Below, piece after piece: positions 43,842 through 52,978 of a DNA stretch of 52,978 bases. The notes below the pieces were generated by a model. That model was not told where the DNA came from. It did not search any database and saw only the letters and a list, made by a program, of their open reading frames with translations. Source of the DNA: Xanthobacteraceae bacterium (GTDB lineage: Bacteria > Pseudomonadota > Alphaproteobacteria > Rhizobiales > Xanthobacteraceae); assembly GCA_022844205.1 (NCBI GenBank), contig JALHMF010000004.1:1-52978 (forward strand), in the 5' to 3' direction. A program made the translations under genes and the position numbers. Positions within the stretch are counted from its first letter, which is position 1. Each line of letters opens with the position of its first letter.

Positions 43842-45509
43842 ATGACCAGCTATAATGAACGAAGCGGTCCGGCGGCCACCGAAAGACTGGCGACCTACAG
43901 TTCCGCCGATATCGCCGAGTGGAACGTCGAGGACAACGCCTTTTGGGAATCCAAGGGCAAAAGACTCGCCTATCGAAACCTCTTGATCTCCATCCCCAAT
44001 CTGCTGTGCGGCTTCGCCATCTGGCTGATGTGGGGCATCATTACGGTACAGATGTTGAATCTGGGCTTTCCTTTCACGCCACTGGACATGTTCACGCTGA
44101 GCGCGATCTCGGGGCTGATGGGCGCCACGCTACGAATTCCGGCCTCGTTTTTCATCCGCCTCAGCGGCGGGCGCAACACCATTTTCCTGACCTCGGCGCT
44201 GTTGATCATTCCGGCCATTGGAACCGGCATTGCCTTGCAGGATAAGACCACGCCGCTGTGGGTTTTCCAGTTGTGGGCATTTCTGTCCGGTATTGGCGGC
44301 GGCAACTTCGCTTGTTCCATGTCCAATATCAGCGGCTGGTTCCCCAAACGGCTGCAGGGCACCTCCCTGGGGCTCAATGCGGGGCTGGGCAACTTCGGCG
44401 TCACCACGATGCAAGTCTTGATCCCGCTAGTGATGACCGTCGGTATTTTCGGCGCGATCGCCGGCGCGCCGATGGTCCTGCTCAAGGACAGCGGTTGGAT
44501 CCTGGGCAAGATCGTCACTGGCACGCCCACCTTTATCCAGAACGCCGGCTTCATCTGGGCGGCGATCCTGTTACCTCTGGTGATCGCGGCATGGTTCGGC
44601 ATGAACAACCTGATGCCGCTGTCGCCCAATTATGGCGGCACCTTGGCTGCCTTCGCTAAGATTCTGTACCTGTGGGGGCTGACCTTTCTTGTCGGCGGCG
44701 TCGGGCTTTATCTGTACCTGCCGGCGCCCACCGGTCTCGGCTTGCTCAACATGTGGGTGGCACTACCGCTGATCATGCTGGCAACGCTGCTCATCATGAA
44801 ACTCGCGGCCTTCGGCGAAATGCGGGGCAATATCGCCAAGCAGTTCGAGATATTCAAGAACAAGCACACCTGGTCGATGACAGCGCTTTACATCGTGACC
44901 TTCGGTTCGTTCATCGGGTTCTCGATGGCGTTGCCGCTGGCGATCACGGTGATTTTTGGTGTGAAGCATGTGCCAGATGCAGCGGGTGTGATGCAGCACA
45001 CATTGAAGAATCCCAATGCGCCGTCGGCGCTGACCTACGCCTGGATCGGCCCCTTCGTCGGCGCCCTGATCCGCCCGCTGGGCGGCTGGGTATCGGACAA
45101 GGTAGGCGGTTCGATAGTCACGCAGATCATTTCAGCGGTGATGGTAATGGCTTCCGTCGCGGTGGGTTACGTGATGCTGCTCGCCTACAAGTCTGCGACT
45201 CCGGAAGAGTACTTCCTGATTTTCATGGTGCTGTTCGTGGTTCTGTTTGCTGCGACCGGCATCGGCAACGGCTCGACCTTCCGTACCATCGGCGTGATCT
45301 TCGACCGCCAGCAAGCCGGCCCGGTGCTGGGCTGGACCTCGGCGGTGGGCGCCTACGGCTCCTTTGTCGCCCCGGTGGTGATCGGCGCCCAGATCAAGGA
45401 GGGCACGCCGGAATATTCAATGTACGGCTTTGCGGCGTTCTACGCCGTGTGCCTGGTGCTCAACTGGTGGTTCTACCTGCGGAGCGGCTCCGAAATCAAA
45501 AATCCATGA
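43842..45509 (+). CDS. narK: Nitrate/nitrite antiporter, NarK2-like MFS protein
   Basis: This 555-residue MFS protein is longer than NarK1 types and includes GGGNFACSMSNISGWFPKRL and GLNAGLGNFGVTTMQ, the two nitrate-signature regions. RPLGGWVSDKVGG and GNGSTFRTIGVIF are in the C-terminal half. NarK2 types exchange nitrate for nitrite. In some bacteria NarK1 and NarK2 are fused into one protein; here they are two genes. Base composition looks slightly richer in CTG/GCC codons than narK1, which may hint at separate origin. Confidence 0.92.
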   Translation: MTSYNERSGPAATERLATYSSADIAEWNVEDNAFWESKGKRLAYRNLLISIPNLLCGFAIWLMWGIITVQMLNLGFPFTPLDMFTLSAISGLMGATLRIPASFFIRLSGGRNTIFLTSALLIIPAIGTGIALQDKTTPLWVFQLWAFLSGIGGGNFACSMSNISGWFPKRLQGTSLGLNAGLGNFGVTTMQVLIPLVMTVGIFGAIAGAPMVLLKDSGWILGKIVTGTPTFIQNAGFIWAAILLPLVIAAWFGMNNLMPLSPNYGGTLAAFAKILYLWGLTFLVGGVGLYLYLPAPTGLGLLNMWVALPLIMLATLLIMKLAAFGEMRGNIAKQFEIFKNKHTWSMTALYIVTFGSFIGFSMALPLAITVIFGVKHVPDAAGVMQHTLKNPNAPSALTYAWIGPFVGALIRPLGGWVSDKVGGSIVTQIISAVMVMASVAVGYVMLLAYKSATPEEYFLIFMVLFVVLFAATGIGNGSTFRTIGVIFDRQQAGPVLGWTSAVGAYGSFVAPVVIGAQIKEGTPEYSMYGFAAFYAVCLVLNWWFYLRSGSEIKNP

Positions 45510-45515
45510 CATGGC

Positions 45516-45537
45516 TTGGCGCCCGATCGGGTGCCAA
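45516..45537 (+). promoter_or_regulatory. Hairpin between narK2 and narG
   Basis: TTGGCGCCC and GGGTGCCAA form a 9-bp stem with one G-U pair around a GATC loop. No T-run follows, so mRNA processing or stabilisation is more likely than termination. Confidence 0.5.
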
Positions 45538-45578
45538 CCGACACCGCCGCGTAATCGGCCGAATAAGGGAATTCGAAG

Positions 45579-48500
45579 ATGAGCCACTTTCTCGATCGTC
45601 TGACATTCTTCAAACGCCCCGGCGAAAGCTTTTCCGACGGGCACGGTATCACCACCAGCGAAGATCGCCGCTGGGAGGACGGCTACCGCAAGCGCTGGCA
45701 GCACGACAAGATCGTGCGCTCGACGCATGGCGCGAACTGCACGGGCTCCTGCTCGTGGAAGATCTACGTCAAGGGCGGCATCGTCACTTGGGAAACACAG
45801 CAGACGGATTATCCCCGGACGCGTCCCGATCTGCCGAACCATGAGCCGCGCGGCTGTTCGCGCGGGGCGAGCTACTCTTGGTATCTCTATTCCGGCAACC
45901 GCGTAAAATATCCGCTGGTGCGCTCACGCCTTCTCAAACTGTGGAGGGAGGCGCGCGTGATGCGCACACCCGTCGCAGCGTGGGCTTCGATCGTTGAAGA
46001 TCCGAAGAGGCGCTCGGCCTACACGAGCAAGCGCGGACATGGCGGTTTCGTTCGCGCGGCCTGGGATGAAGTCACCGAAATCATCGCGGCTGCCAACGCC
46101 TACACGGTGAAGAAGCACGGGCCGGACCGGGTGATCGGCTTCTCACCGATCCCGGCGATGTCGATGGTCTCCTACGCGGCCGGCTCCCGCTATCTGTCGC
46201 TGCTGGGCGGCGTCTGCATGTCGTTTTACGACTGGTATTGCGACTTGCCGCCGTCTTCGCCGCAAACCTGGGGCGAGCAGACCGACGTGCCGGAAAGCGC
46301 TGACTGGTACAATTCCGGATTTTTGATTCTGTGGGGTTCGAACGTTCCGCAGACGCGAACGCCGGACGCGCATTTCTACACCGAGGCGCGCTATCGCGGC
46401 GCCAAGAGCGTGGTGATCTGTCCGGATTATTCGGAAGCCTCCAAGTTCGCCGATCTTTGGATTTCAGTGAAGCAGGGCACCGATGCGGCCCTCGCGATGG
46501 CGATGGGTCATGTGATCCTGCGCGAATTCTACATCGACCGGCAGGCGCAGTATTTTGAGGACTATGTCCGGCAGTACACGGATATGCCCATGCTGGTCCG
46601 CCTTGAGCAGAAAGACGGAAAGCTCATTCCCGGCCGCCTCCTGCGCGCGTCCGATCTCACGGGCAGTCTCGGCGAAGCCAACAATCCGGAATGGAAGACC
46701 GTCGCTTTTGACGAAACATCCGAAAGCCTGGTGGTGCCGCGCGGCTCGGTCGGCTTCCGCTGGGGTGAAAAAGGCAAATGGAATCTGGAGGAAAGGGAAT
46801 CCGGTGGCCGCGAAACCAGTCTGCGCCTCTCGCTCGCAGCGTCGCACGATGAAATGACGCAAGTTGCCTTTCCGTATTTCGGCAATATCGACCACGAACA
46901 TTTCACTAGCGACTCGCATCCGAGCGTGCTCGAGCGCAGCGTACCAGTGAAGAAATTGAAGCTCGCCGATGGCGAGGCAATGGTCGCAACCGTTTTCGAT
47001 CTGTTTGTCGCCAATTACGGCCTTGACCGCGGCTTCGGCGGCAAGCACATCGCGAAATCCTACGACGAGCAGGTACCGTACACGCCGGCCTGGGCGGAAA
47101 AGATCACAGGGGTCCCACGCGACCAGATCATCACGGTGGCGCGAGAGTTCGCCCTCAACGCGGAGAAAACCAAGGGACGCTCGATGGTGATCATCGGCGC
47201 GGCGATGAACCATTGGTACCACTCAGACATGAATTACCGCGGCGTCATCAACATGCTGGTGATGTGCGGTTGCGTCGGCCAGTCGGGTGGTGGCTGGGCG
47301 CATTATGTGGGGCAGGAGAAACTGCGCCCGCAATCGGGCTGGTTGCCGCTGGCCTTCGGCCTCGATTGGAGCCGCCCGCCGCGGCAGATGAATTCGACAT
47401 CGTTCTTCTACGCGCATACCGATCAGTGGCGTTATGAGACCGTCGGTATCGATGAAATCCTGTCGCCCACCGCTCCGGCGGGTCCGTGGGATGGGGCACT
47501 CATCGATTACAATGTGCGCGCCGAGCGCATGGGCTGGCTGCCTTCGGCACCGCAGCTGAAACAGAACCCGCTATCCATCGCGAAGAAGATAGAAGCGGCT
47601 GGCGTAGAAGCGAAGGATTATATTGCCAAGGCGTTGAAGTCCGGCGAGTTGCAACTGGCTTGCGAAGATCCGGATCACTCCGACAATTGGCCGCGCAATA
47701 TGTTCGTGTGGCGTTCGAACCTGCTTGGTTCGTCCGGCAAGGGCCACGAATATTTCCTCAAGCATCTGCTCGGCACATCGCACGGCGTGCAAGGCAAGGA
47801 CCTCGGCGAGACCGGCAAGAAGAAGCCGAAGGATGTAGTCTGGCATGACGAGGCGCCGATCGGGAAATTGGACCTGCTCGTGACGCTCGATTTCCGCATG
47901 TCCACGACCTGCGTCTATTCCGACATCGTTCTTCCGACCGCTACCTGGTACGAAAAAAACGATCTCAATACGTCGGATATGCATCCCTTCATCCACCCGC
48001 TCACGGCGGCGGTAGACCCGATATGGGAGTCGAAGAGCGACTGGGAAATCTACAAGTCGATTGCAAAGGCTTTCTCCAGGGTGGCGCCGGAAATCCTCGG
48101 CGTCGAGAAGGACGTCGTGCTCACGCCGATCCTGCACGACACGCCGGCCGAGATTGCGCAAGCGCTCGATGTGAAGGACTGGAAGAAAGGCGAGGTGGAG
48201 CCGATACCCGGAAAAACCATGCCTTCCGTGACGATGGTCGAACGCGACTACCCGAATCTCTACAAGCGTTTCACGTCGCTTGGGCCGCTGATGTCGAAAC
48301 TCGGCAATGGCGGCAAGGGTATGGCATGGAACACCGAGCATGAGGTCGAATTCCTGAAACGGCTGAATGGAGTCGTAACCGAAGAGGGGCCGACCAAGGG
48401 ACTTGCGAGGATTGAGTCCGATATCGACGCGACGGAAGTCATCCTCACGCTCGCGCCGGAGACCAACGGTGAGGTAGCCGTCAAGGCATGGGACTCGTTG

Positions 48501-49343
48501 TCAAAGATTACAGGCCTCGATCACACTCATCTCGCGATCCCGAAGGAAGACGAGAAAATCCGATTCCATGACGTGGTCGCGCAGCCGCGCAAAATTATTT
48601 CCTCTCCGATCTGGTCAGGGCTTGAATCGGAAAAGGTTTGCTACAATGCCTGCTACACCAATGTGCATGAGATGATCCCCTGGCGCACGCTGAGCGGCCG
48701 CCAGCAGCTGTATCAGGATCATCTCTGGATGCGCGCCTTCGGTGAAGCGCTCTGCGTATATCGCCCGCCGGTCGATCTGAAGGCGGTCAAGCCGGTGATC
48801 GACCTGAAGCCGAACGGTGAAAAGCAGATCGTGCTGAATTTCATCACGCCGCACCAGAAGTGGGGCATCCACTCCACATACACCGACAACCTTCTGATGC
48901 TCACCTTGTCGCGCGGCGGCCCCATCGTCTGGATCAGCGAACGCGATGCCGCAAAAGCCAGGATCATCGATAACGACTGGATCGAGGCCTACAACGCAAA
49001 TGGCGCGCTCGCCGCGCGTGCGGTCGTTTCTCAGCGCGTGAAGGAAGGCATGTGCCTCATGTATCACGCGCAGGAAAAGATCGTGAATGTGCCGGGTTCG
49101 GAAATAACCGGCCAGCGCGGGGGCATCCACAATTCAGTGACGCGCGCCATCGTAAAACCGACACACATGATCGGCGGTTATGCGCAGCAGTCGTATGGCT
49201 TCAACTATTACGGAACGATTGGCACGAACCGCGACGAATTTGTGATCATCCGCAAGATGGTGAATGTCGACTGGCTCGACAAGCCAACTTCCGATCAGCC
49301 CGAACCGCTCAATGCAGCTGGCAAGATGGAGGCCGCAGAATGA
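45579..49343 (+). CDS. narG: Respiratory nitrate reductase alpha subunit
   Basis: The 1254-residue catalytic subunit holds the Mo-bis-MGD cofactor and the FS0 [4Fe-4S] cluster and reduces nitrate to nitrite on the cytoplasmic face. FS0 ligands are H50, C54, C58 and C93 (HGANCTGSCSW and RGCSRG). The Mo-coordinating aspartate is D242 in ESADWYNSGF, followed by the typical WGSNVPQTRTPDAHF. Length fits NarG and the absence of a Tat signal argues against NapA. It overlaps narH in ATGA. Confidence 0.98.
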   Translation: MSHFLDRLTFFKRPGESFSDGHGITTSEDRRWEDGYRKRWQHDKIVRSTHGANCTGSCSWKIYVKGGIVTWETQQTDYPRTRPDLPNHEPRGCSRGASYSWYLYSGNRVKYPLVRSRLLKLWREARVMRTPVAAWASIVEDPKRRSAYTSKRGHGGFVRAAWDEVTEIIAAANAYTVKKHGPDRVIGFSPIPAMSMVSYAAGSRYLSLLGGVCMSFYDWYCDLPPSSPQTWGEQTDVPESADWYNSGFLILWGSNVPQTRTPDAHFYTEARYRGAKSVVICPDYSEASKFADLWISVKQGTDAALAMAMGHVILREFYIDRQAQYFEDYVRQYTDMPMLVRLEQKDGKLIPGRLLRASDLTGSLGEANNPEWKTVAFDETSESLVVPRGSVGFRWGEKGKWNLEERESGGRETSLRLSLAASHDEMTQVAFPYFGNIDHEHFTSDSHPSVLERSVPVKKLKLADGEAMVATVFDLFVANYGLDRGFGGKHIAKSYDEQVPYTPAWAEKITGVPRDQIITVAREFALNAEKTKGRSMVIIGAAMNHWYHSDMNYRGVINMLVMCGCVGQSGGGWAHYVGQEKLRPQSGWLPLAFGLDWSRPPRQMNSTSFFYAHTDQWRYETVGIDEILSPTAPAGPWDGALIDYNVRAERMGWLPSAPQLKQNPLSIAKKIEAAGVEAKDYIAKALKSGELQLACEDPDHSDNWPRNMFVWRSNLLGSSGKGHEYFLKHLLGTSHGVQGKDLGETGKKKPKDVVWHDEAPIGKLDLLVTLDFRMSTTCVYSDIVLPTATWYEKNDLNTSDMHPFIHPLTAAVDPIWESKSDWEIYKSIAKAFSRVAPEILGVEKDVVLTPILHDTPAEIAQALDVKDWKKGEVEPIPGKTMPSVTMVERDYPNLYKRFTSLGPLMSKLGNGGKGMAWNTEHEVEFLKRLNGVVTEEGPTKGLARIESDIDATEVILTLAPETNGEVAVKAWDSLSKITGLDHTHLAIPKEDEKIRFHDVVAQPRKIISSPIWSGLESEKVCYNACYTNVHEMIPWRTLSGRQQLYQDHLWMRAFGEALCVYRPPVDLKAVKPVIDLKPNGEKQIVLNFITPHQKWGIHSTYTDNLLMLTLSRGGPIVWISERDAAKARIIDNDWIEAYNANGALAARAVVSQRVKEGMCLMYHAQEKIVNVPGSEITGQRGGIHNSVTRAIVKPTHMIGGYAQQSYGFNYYGTIGTNRDEFVIIRKMVNVDWLDKPTSDQPEPLNAAGKMEAAE

Positions 49344-50860
49344 AAATCCGTGCTCAAATTGCGATGGTACTCAATCTCGATAAATGCATCGGGTGTCACA
49401 CCTGTTCGGTGACTTGCAAGAACGTATGGACCAACCGTGAAGGTATGGAATATGCGTGGTTCAACAACGTAGAGACCAAGCCGGGCATTGGCTACCCGAA
49501 GGACTGGGAAAACCAGGACCGCTGGAACGGCGGTTGGGTTCGCAGGCGCAGCGGCAAGATCGAACCCCGGATCGGCGCGAAGTGGCGCGTGTTGGCAAAG
49601 ATTTTTGCCAATCCAGATCTGCCTGAAATCGACGACTATTACGAGCCGTTCACCTTCGATTACGAGCACCTGCAAAAGGCGCCGGAGCTTCCGGCTTTCC
49701 CGACCGCGCGGCCGCGCTCGCTGATCACGGGCGAACGGATGGAGAAAATCGAATGGGGCCCGAACTGGGAAGAAATTCTCGGCGGTGAATTCGAGAAGCG
49801 CTCGCAGGATTACAATTTCGAAGGTGTGCAGAAGGATATCTACGGGCAGTTCGAAAACACCTTCATGATGTACCTGCCGCGGCTCTGCGAGCACTGCCTC
49901 AATCCGGCTTGCGTTGCGGCCTGTCCGTCCGGCGCGATCTACAAGCGCGAGGAAGACGGCATCGTTCTCATCGACCAGGACAAGTGCCGGGGCTGGCGCA
50001 TGTGCGTGTCGGCCTGCCCGTACAAGAAAATCTATTACAACTGGCAGAGCGGGAAGTCCGAGAAATGCATTTTTTGTTTCCCGCGTATCGAGGCGGGTCA
50101 GCCGACGGTATGTGCGGAGACCTGTGTCGGCCGCATCCGCTATTTGGGCGTCGTGCTGTATGACGCCGATCGCATCGAGGAAGCGGCCAGCGTTCCAAAC
50201 GAGCAGGATCTCTACGAGGCCCAGCTCAAGATTTTTCTCGACCCCAACGACGTGCGAGTGATCGAGCAGGCTCGCGCCGACGGGGTGCCGGATTCCTGGC
50301 TGGAAGCCGCGCGCCGTTCGCCGATCTGGAAAATGGCAATGGAATGGAAGGTCGCCTTTCCGCTGCATCCGGAATACCGCACCCTACCGATGATCTGGTA
50401 CGTCCCGCCGCTCTCGCCGATCCAGTCGGCGGCTGCCGCCGGCAAGATCGGACATGACCGTGAGATGCCAGATGTCCGTTCGCTCCGCATTCCTCTGAAA
50501 TATCTCGCCAATCTGCTGACCGCCGGGAAAGAAGAGCCGGTGGCGCTTGGTCTGGAGCGGATGCTGGCGATGCGCGGCTACATGCGGGCAAAGACCGTCG
50601 ACGGTGTGATCGACGAAGCGATCGCCCGCCGTGTTGGGTTGTCGGCGCTTCAGATCGAGGAGATGTATCAAATAATGGCGATTGCCAACTATGAGGACCG
50701 CTTCGTCATTCCGACAGCGCATCGCGAACTGGGCGAGGACGCTTATGACCTGCGAGGTTCCTGCGGGTTTTCTTTCGGCAATGGCTGTTCCGACGGTACG
50801 ACGGAAACAAATCTGTTCGGAACGCCGAAGCGTGTGAAGAATCCGATGGAGATCGTATGA
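49340..50860 (+). CDS. narH: Respiratory nitrate reductase beta subunit
   Basis: The 506-residue electron-transfer subunit starts MKIRAQIAMVLNLDKCIGCH. Four cysteine groups provide three [4Fe-4S] and one [3Fe-4S] cluster: CIGCHTCSVTC, CEHCLNPACVAACP, CRGWRMCVSACP (the Trp marks the [3Fe-4S] site) and CIFCFPRIEAG with the later CVGRIRY. It links haem b of NarI to NarG. The stop overlaps narJ. The open frame upstream to 49052 overlaps narG and is not part of the gene. Confidence 0.98.
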   Translation: MKIRAQIAMVLNLDKCIGCHTCSVTCKNVWTNREGMEYAWFNNVETKPGIGYPKDWENQDRWNGGWVRRRSGKIEPRIGAKWRVLAKIFANPDLPEIDDYYEPFTFDYEHLQKAPELPAFPTARPRSLITGERMEKIEWGPNWEEILGGEFEKRSQDYNFEGVQKDIYGQFENTFMMYLPRLCEHCLNPACVAACPSGAIYKREEDGIVLIDQDKCRGWRMCVSACPYKKIYYNWQSGKSEKCIFCFPRIEAGQPTVCAETCVGRIRYLGVVLYDADRIEEAASVPNEQDLYEAQLKIFLDPNDVRVIEQARADGVPDSWLEAARRSPIWKMAMEWKVAFPLHPEYRTLPMIWYVPPLSPIQSAAAAGKIGHDREMPDVRSLRIPLKYLANLLTAGKEEPVALGLERMLAMRGYMRAKTVDGVIDEAIARRVGLSALQIEEMYQIMAIANYEDRFVIPTAHRELGEDAYDLRGSCGFSFGNGCSDGTTETNLFGTPKRVKNPMEIV

Positions 50861-51588
50861 TGACCAGGACCTTCAAGGTGCTGTCCGCGCTGTTGACCTA
50901 TCCCAGTGTGGAGCTGCAGCAGGCTGCGAACGAACTTCGCGACACGCTCACCGCCGAAGCGCTGTTGCCGGCAGCGGCTGCGCGCGCGGTCAGCCTGCTC
51001 ATTGATGAAATTGAGACCGGTGATCTCTATGACTTGCAGGAACGCTACGTGTTTCTGTTCGACCGTACACGTTCGCTGTCGCTTCACCTGTTCGAACATG
51101 TGCATGGCGAGAGCCGCGATCGCGGCCAGGCCATGATCGATCTGCAGAATGTTTACGCCGAAAAGGGACTCGAGATGGGAAGCGCGGAACTGCCCGACTT
51201 TATTCCGCTGTTTCTGGAATTTCTATCCACGCGTCCGCGCACCGAAGCATATGAATTACTTGGTCAGCCTGTTCATATTCTGGCCGCTCTGGCCGAGCGG
51301 TTGCGCAAGCGCGATTCCCGTTACGAAGCGGTATTCCGCGCGCTGCTTGCGCTGGCGAGCGCCAAGCCGAAACGAGAACAGGTCACGGCGCTGTTGCAGG
51401 AACCCGATCCGGACGCCAACGATCTCGCCGCGCTCGATCAGGCGTGGGAAGACGAACCGGTTCAATTCGGTCCGGGCGCCGGAGACAGTTGCAAGGATAC
51501 GCTGATTGCGAGCGTGCGCGCGGGCCGTCGTCCTGCGCCCGGCATGCCGGCAGCGCCGGCCTTCCGCACAATTCTACCTAACCGTTGA
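50857..51588 (+). CDS. narJ: Nitrate reductase assembly chaperone
   Basis: The 243-residue NarJ-type chaperone (TorD/NarJ superfamily) helps Mo-cofactor insertion into NarG and is not part of the final enzyme. It has FKVLSALLTYPSVELQQAANEL, the SLHLFEHVHGESRDRGQAM core and PDFIPLFLEFLSTRP. It begins ATGATG, overlapping narH, and ends 10 bp before narI. Confidence 0.95.
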   Translation: MMTRTFKVLSALLTYPSVELQQAANELRDTLTAEALLPAAAARAVSLLIDEIETGDLYDLQERYVFLFDRTRSLSLHLFEHVHGESRDRGQAMIDLQNVYAEKGLEMGSAELPDFIPLFLEFLSTRPRTEAYELLGQPVHILAALAERLRKRDSRYEAVFRALLALASAKPKREQVTALLQEPDPDANDLAALDQAWEDEPVQFGPGAGDSCKDTLIASVRAGRRPAPGMPAAPAFRTILPNR

Positions 51589-51598
51589 GGAGACGAGC

Positions 51599-52387
51599 AT
51601 GCGCGAAGTCGTCAATTACCTGCTGTTTGGCTGGTATCCCTACGTCTGCATCACGGTGCTGATCCTCGGCAGCATCCTTCGTTTCGATCGCGAGCAGTAT
51701 ACGTGGCGGTCGCAGTCGAGCCAATTCCTTCGCCGCCGGCAGATGATGTGGGGCTCGAACCTGTTCCATGTCGGTATCCTGACCCTGTTGGTTGGACACT
51801 TCATCGGTTTGCTCACCCCCATCGGGGTCTTTTCCACCTTAGGCGTCACTGCTGATTTTAAGCAGGTCTCGGCGCTTGTCGTTGGGGGCATCGCGGGAGT
51901 CATGGCGTTCATAGGCTGCACCCTGTTGCTGCATCGCCGGCTAATCGACTCGCGCATCCGCAAGACGTCATCGTGGGCTGATCTGGGAGTGCTCACGCTG
52001 CTGTGGCTGCAGATCGCTTTGGGCCTGATGACCACGATCTGGACCATCGATCATCTTGACGGCAAGGAGATGTTGAAGTTTATGGGCTGGGCGCAGGGTC
52101 TCTATAGCTTCAATCCGAGAGCCGCAGATCTGCTTCTCGACGCATATTTCATCTACAAGCTGCACATTGTGCTGGGCCTCACGCTGTTCCTGATTACTCC
52201 GTTTACCCGCCTCGTGCACATCTGGAGCGCACCAGTCTGGTATCTCGGCCGCCGCGGCTATCAGATCGTTCGCACCAGTCAGTCGCAGGGCGGGGGGAGC
52301 AGGTCGCAAAGTACCCGCTACGCTGATGTCGTTCCGGCCAAGCGGCCGGAGGTGACGGCTTCGACTCTGACGGAGCGTGCCCGATGA
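51599..52387 (+). CDS. narI: Respiratory nitrate reductase gamma subunit
   Basis: The 262-residue membrane subunit takes electrons from quinol with two b haems. It has five hydrophobic segments and likely haem histidines in NLFHVGILTLLVGHF and in the C-terminal LHIVLGLTLF and RLVHIWSAP. A GAGGAGACG ribosome site precedes the ATG. The C-terminus is about 30 residues longer and more polar than in short NarI proteins (Ser/Gln/Arg-rich). Confidence 0.96.
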   Translation: MREVVNYLLFGWYPYVCITVLILGSILRFDREQYTWRSQSSQFLRRRQMMWGSNLFHVGILTLLVGHFIGLLTPIGVFSTLGVTADFKQVSALVVGGIAGVMAFIGCTLLLHRRLIDSRIRKTSSWADLGVLTLLWLQIALGLMTTIWTIDHLDGKEMLKFMGWAQGLYSFNPRAADLLLDAYFIYKLHIVLGLTLFLITPFTRLVHIWSAPVWYLGRRGYQIVRTSQSQGGGSRSQSTRYADVVPAKRPEVTASTLTERAR

Positions 52388-52978
52388 GTTGCTCTCTGCA
52401 CGAAGCTGCTGATCTGCCGAAACCGGACCCGATCAGCGTCAATGGCGTAGTGATCCCCCGCGAGGATATCGCGCAGGAGATCCAGAATCATCCATCACCG
52501 AAGCCGATTGCTGCCTGGCAGGCGGCTGCCCAGGCACTCGTCATTCGCGAACTATTGCTTCAGGAGGCGCGCCGGCTGGGTATTGAACCGAAGCCTGTTT
52601 CCGACGGCGATGGCCGCCGCGAGACTGAAGTAGAGGCGCTGATCCGCCAGTTGGTTGAAGAGCAGGTGAGGGTTCCAACGGTCGACGAAGTTATCTGCCG
52701 GCGATTTTTCGAGAATAACCGGAGATACTTCCGGTCGGCTGATATTTTCATGGTTCGGCACATCCTGATTGCAGCGCCACGCGAAAAGAAGGAGCGGAAC
52801 GCCGCGCGCAGAAGCGCGGATGCAATTATTGAAGAACTTCACCGGAATCCATCGCGCTTTGGCGAGTTCGCGCAGACCTATTCGGATTGCCCATCGCGGG
52901 CGGCAGGCGGAAACCTTGGCCAGATTGGGCCCGGACAGACCGTTCCGGAGTTCGAGCGTGGGCTGGAATTATTTCCCG
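52384..52978 (+). CDS. PpiC-type peptidyl-prolyl isomerase of the nar operon (partial)
   Basis: An ATG overlapping the narI stop opens a frame that runs off the window with 198 codons visible. After an N-terminal helical part (ISVNGVVIPREDIAQEIQNH), a parvulin domain begins around residue 118: DIFMVRHILIA, RFGEFAQTYSDCPS, AGGNLGQIGPGQTVPEFE. Such isomerases often end narGHJI operons in proteobacteria and may aid folding of periplasm-facing parts. No signal peptide is obvious. Confidence 0.88.
   Translation, partial: MSCSLHEAADLPKPDPISVNGVVIPREDIAQEIQNHPSPKPIAAWQAAAQALVIRELLLQEARRLGIEPKPVSDGDGRRETEVEALIRQLVEEQVRVPTVDEVICRRFFENNRRYFRSADIFMVRHILIAAPREKKERNAARRSADAIIEELHRNPSRFGEFAQTYSDCPSRAAGGNLGQIGPGQTVPEFERGLELFP

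Noticed and set aside
44672-45844. A 390-codon open frame across the narK2-narG junction
   Set aside because: It overlaps two well-supported genes in another frame, and its Arg/Gly/His-rich composition is typical of a frame shadow.
1-52978. CRISPR array, tRNA, rRNA, prophage or toxin-antitoxin genes
   Set aside because: No regularly spaced repeats with unique spacers, tRNA-like cloverleaf, or characteristic proteins were seen on either strand.

Overview
The window looks like chromosome of a GC-rich alphaproteobacterium, probably of the order Hyphomicrobiales (Bradyrhizobium/Xanthobacteraceae-like). The basis is gene content and style: TRAP and branched-chain-amino-acid-type ABC importers, an aerobic CO-dehydrogenase-like (xanthine dehydrogenase family) operon, single-chain GcvP, and a NarKKGHJI block with a Crp/Fnr regulator. 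Genus is not claimed. No tRNA, rRNA, CRISPR array or prophage was seen.

Layout. 1-119: end of an IS3-family insertion sequence that cuts a TRAP solute-binding gene, followed by dctQ and dctM (to 2494). 2566-6951: Na/Pi cotransporter-like protein, a solitary PhnD-type binding protein and a large TPR protein. 7131-12618: a tightly overlapped coenzyme F420 operon (npdG, cofE, cofD, cofC, fbiC). 12722-18303: PLP enzyme, two-subunit CoA-transferase-family enzyme, LLM-type F420-dependent oxidoreductase, L-serine dehydratase. 18646-23265: five-gene Liv-type ABC importer. 23269-23901 (minus): a stand-alone protein resembling the C-terminal nitroreductase domain of FbiB. 24071-28804: tandem glycine riboswitch and gcvT-gcvH-gcvP. 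29125-35692: GntR/UTRA regulator, three-gene molybdenum hydroxylase operon (with a fused CoxS-CoxG subunit) and an M20 deacylase. 35834-39928: a small cytochrome and two secreted proteins of unknown function, one built of tandem and Cys-rich repeats, among decayed dispersed repeats. 40131-52978: radical SAM gene with a DUF6455-like partner, NarR/Dnr-type regulator, two NarK transporters, narGHJI and the start of a PpiC-type isomerase.

How the genes may work together. A related 24-bp dyad occurs in front of three operons: PLP/CoA-transferase/LLM/serine dehydratase (12631-12654), liv importer (18383-18406) and molybdenum hydroxylase (29951-29974). The last lies just after the GntR gene. I infer that this GntR protein controls one regulon: uptake, hydroxylation by the Mo enzyme, amide hydrolysis by the M20 enzyme, an F420-dependent step, CoA-transferase-like chemistry, and disposal of glycine and serine through the riboswitch-controlled glycine cleavage system and serine dehydratase. 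The adjacent F420 genes, with the separate FbiB-like reductase, would supply the cofactor. The substrate is unknown. This is the best candidate in the window for an undescribed catabolic system.

A second coherent unit is nitrate respiration. The Crp/Fnr protein has no cysteine, and TTGAT/GTCAA-type sites lie before it, before narK and before the radical SAM-DUF6455 pair. In the last case the site centre is exactly -41.5 from the start position implied by a CATAAT -10 box, which ties this uncharacterised pair to the nitrate regulon.
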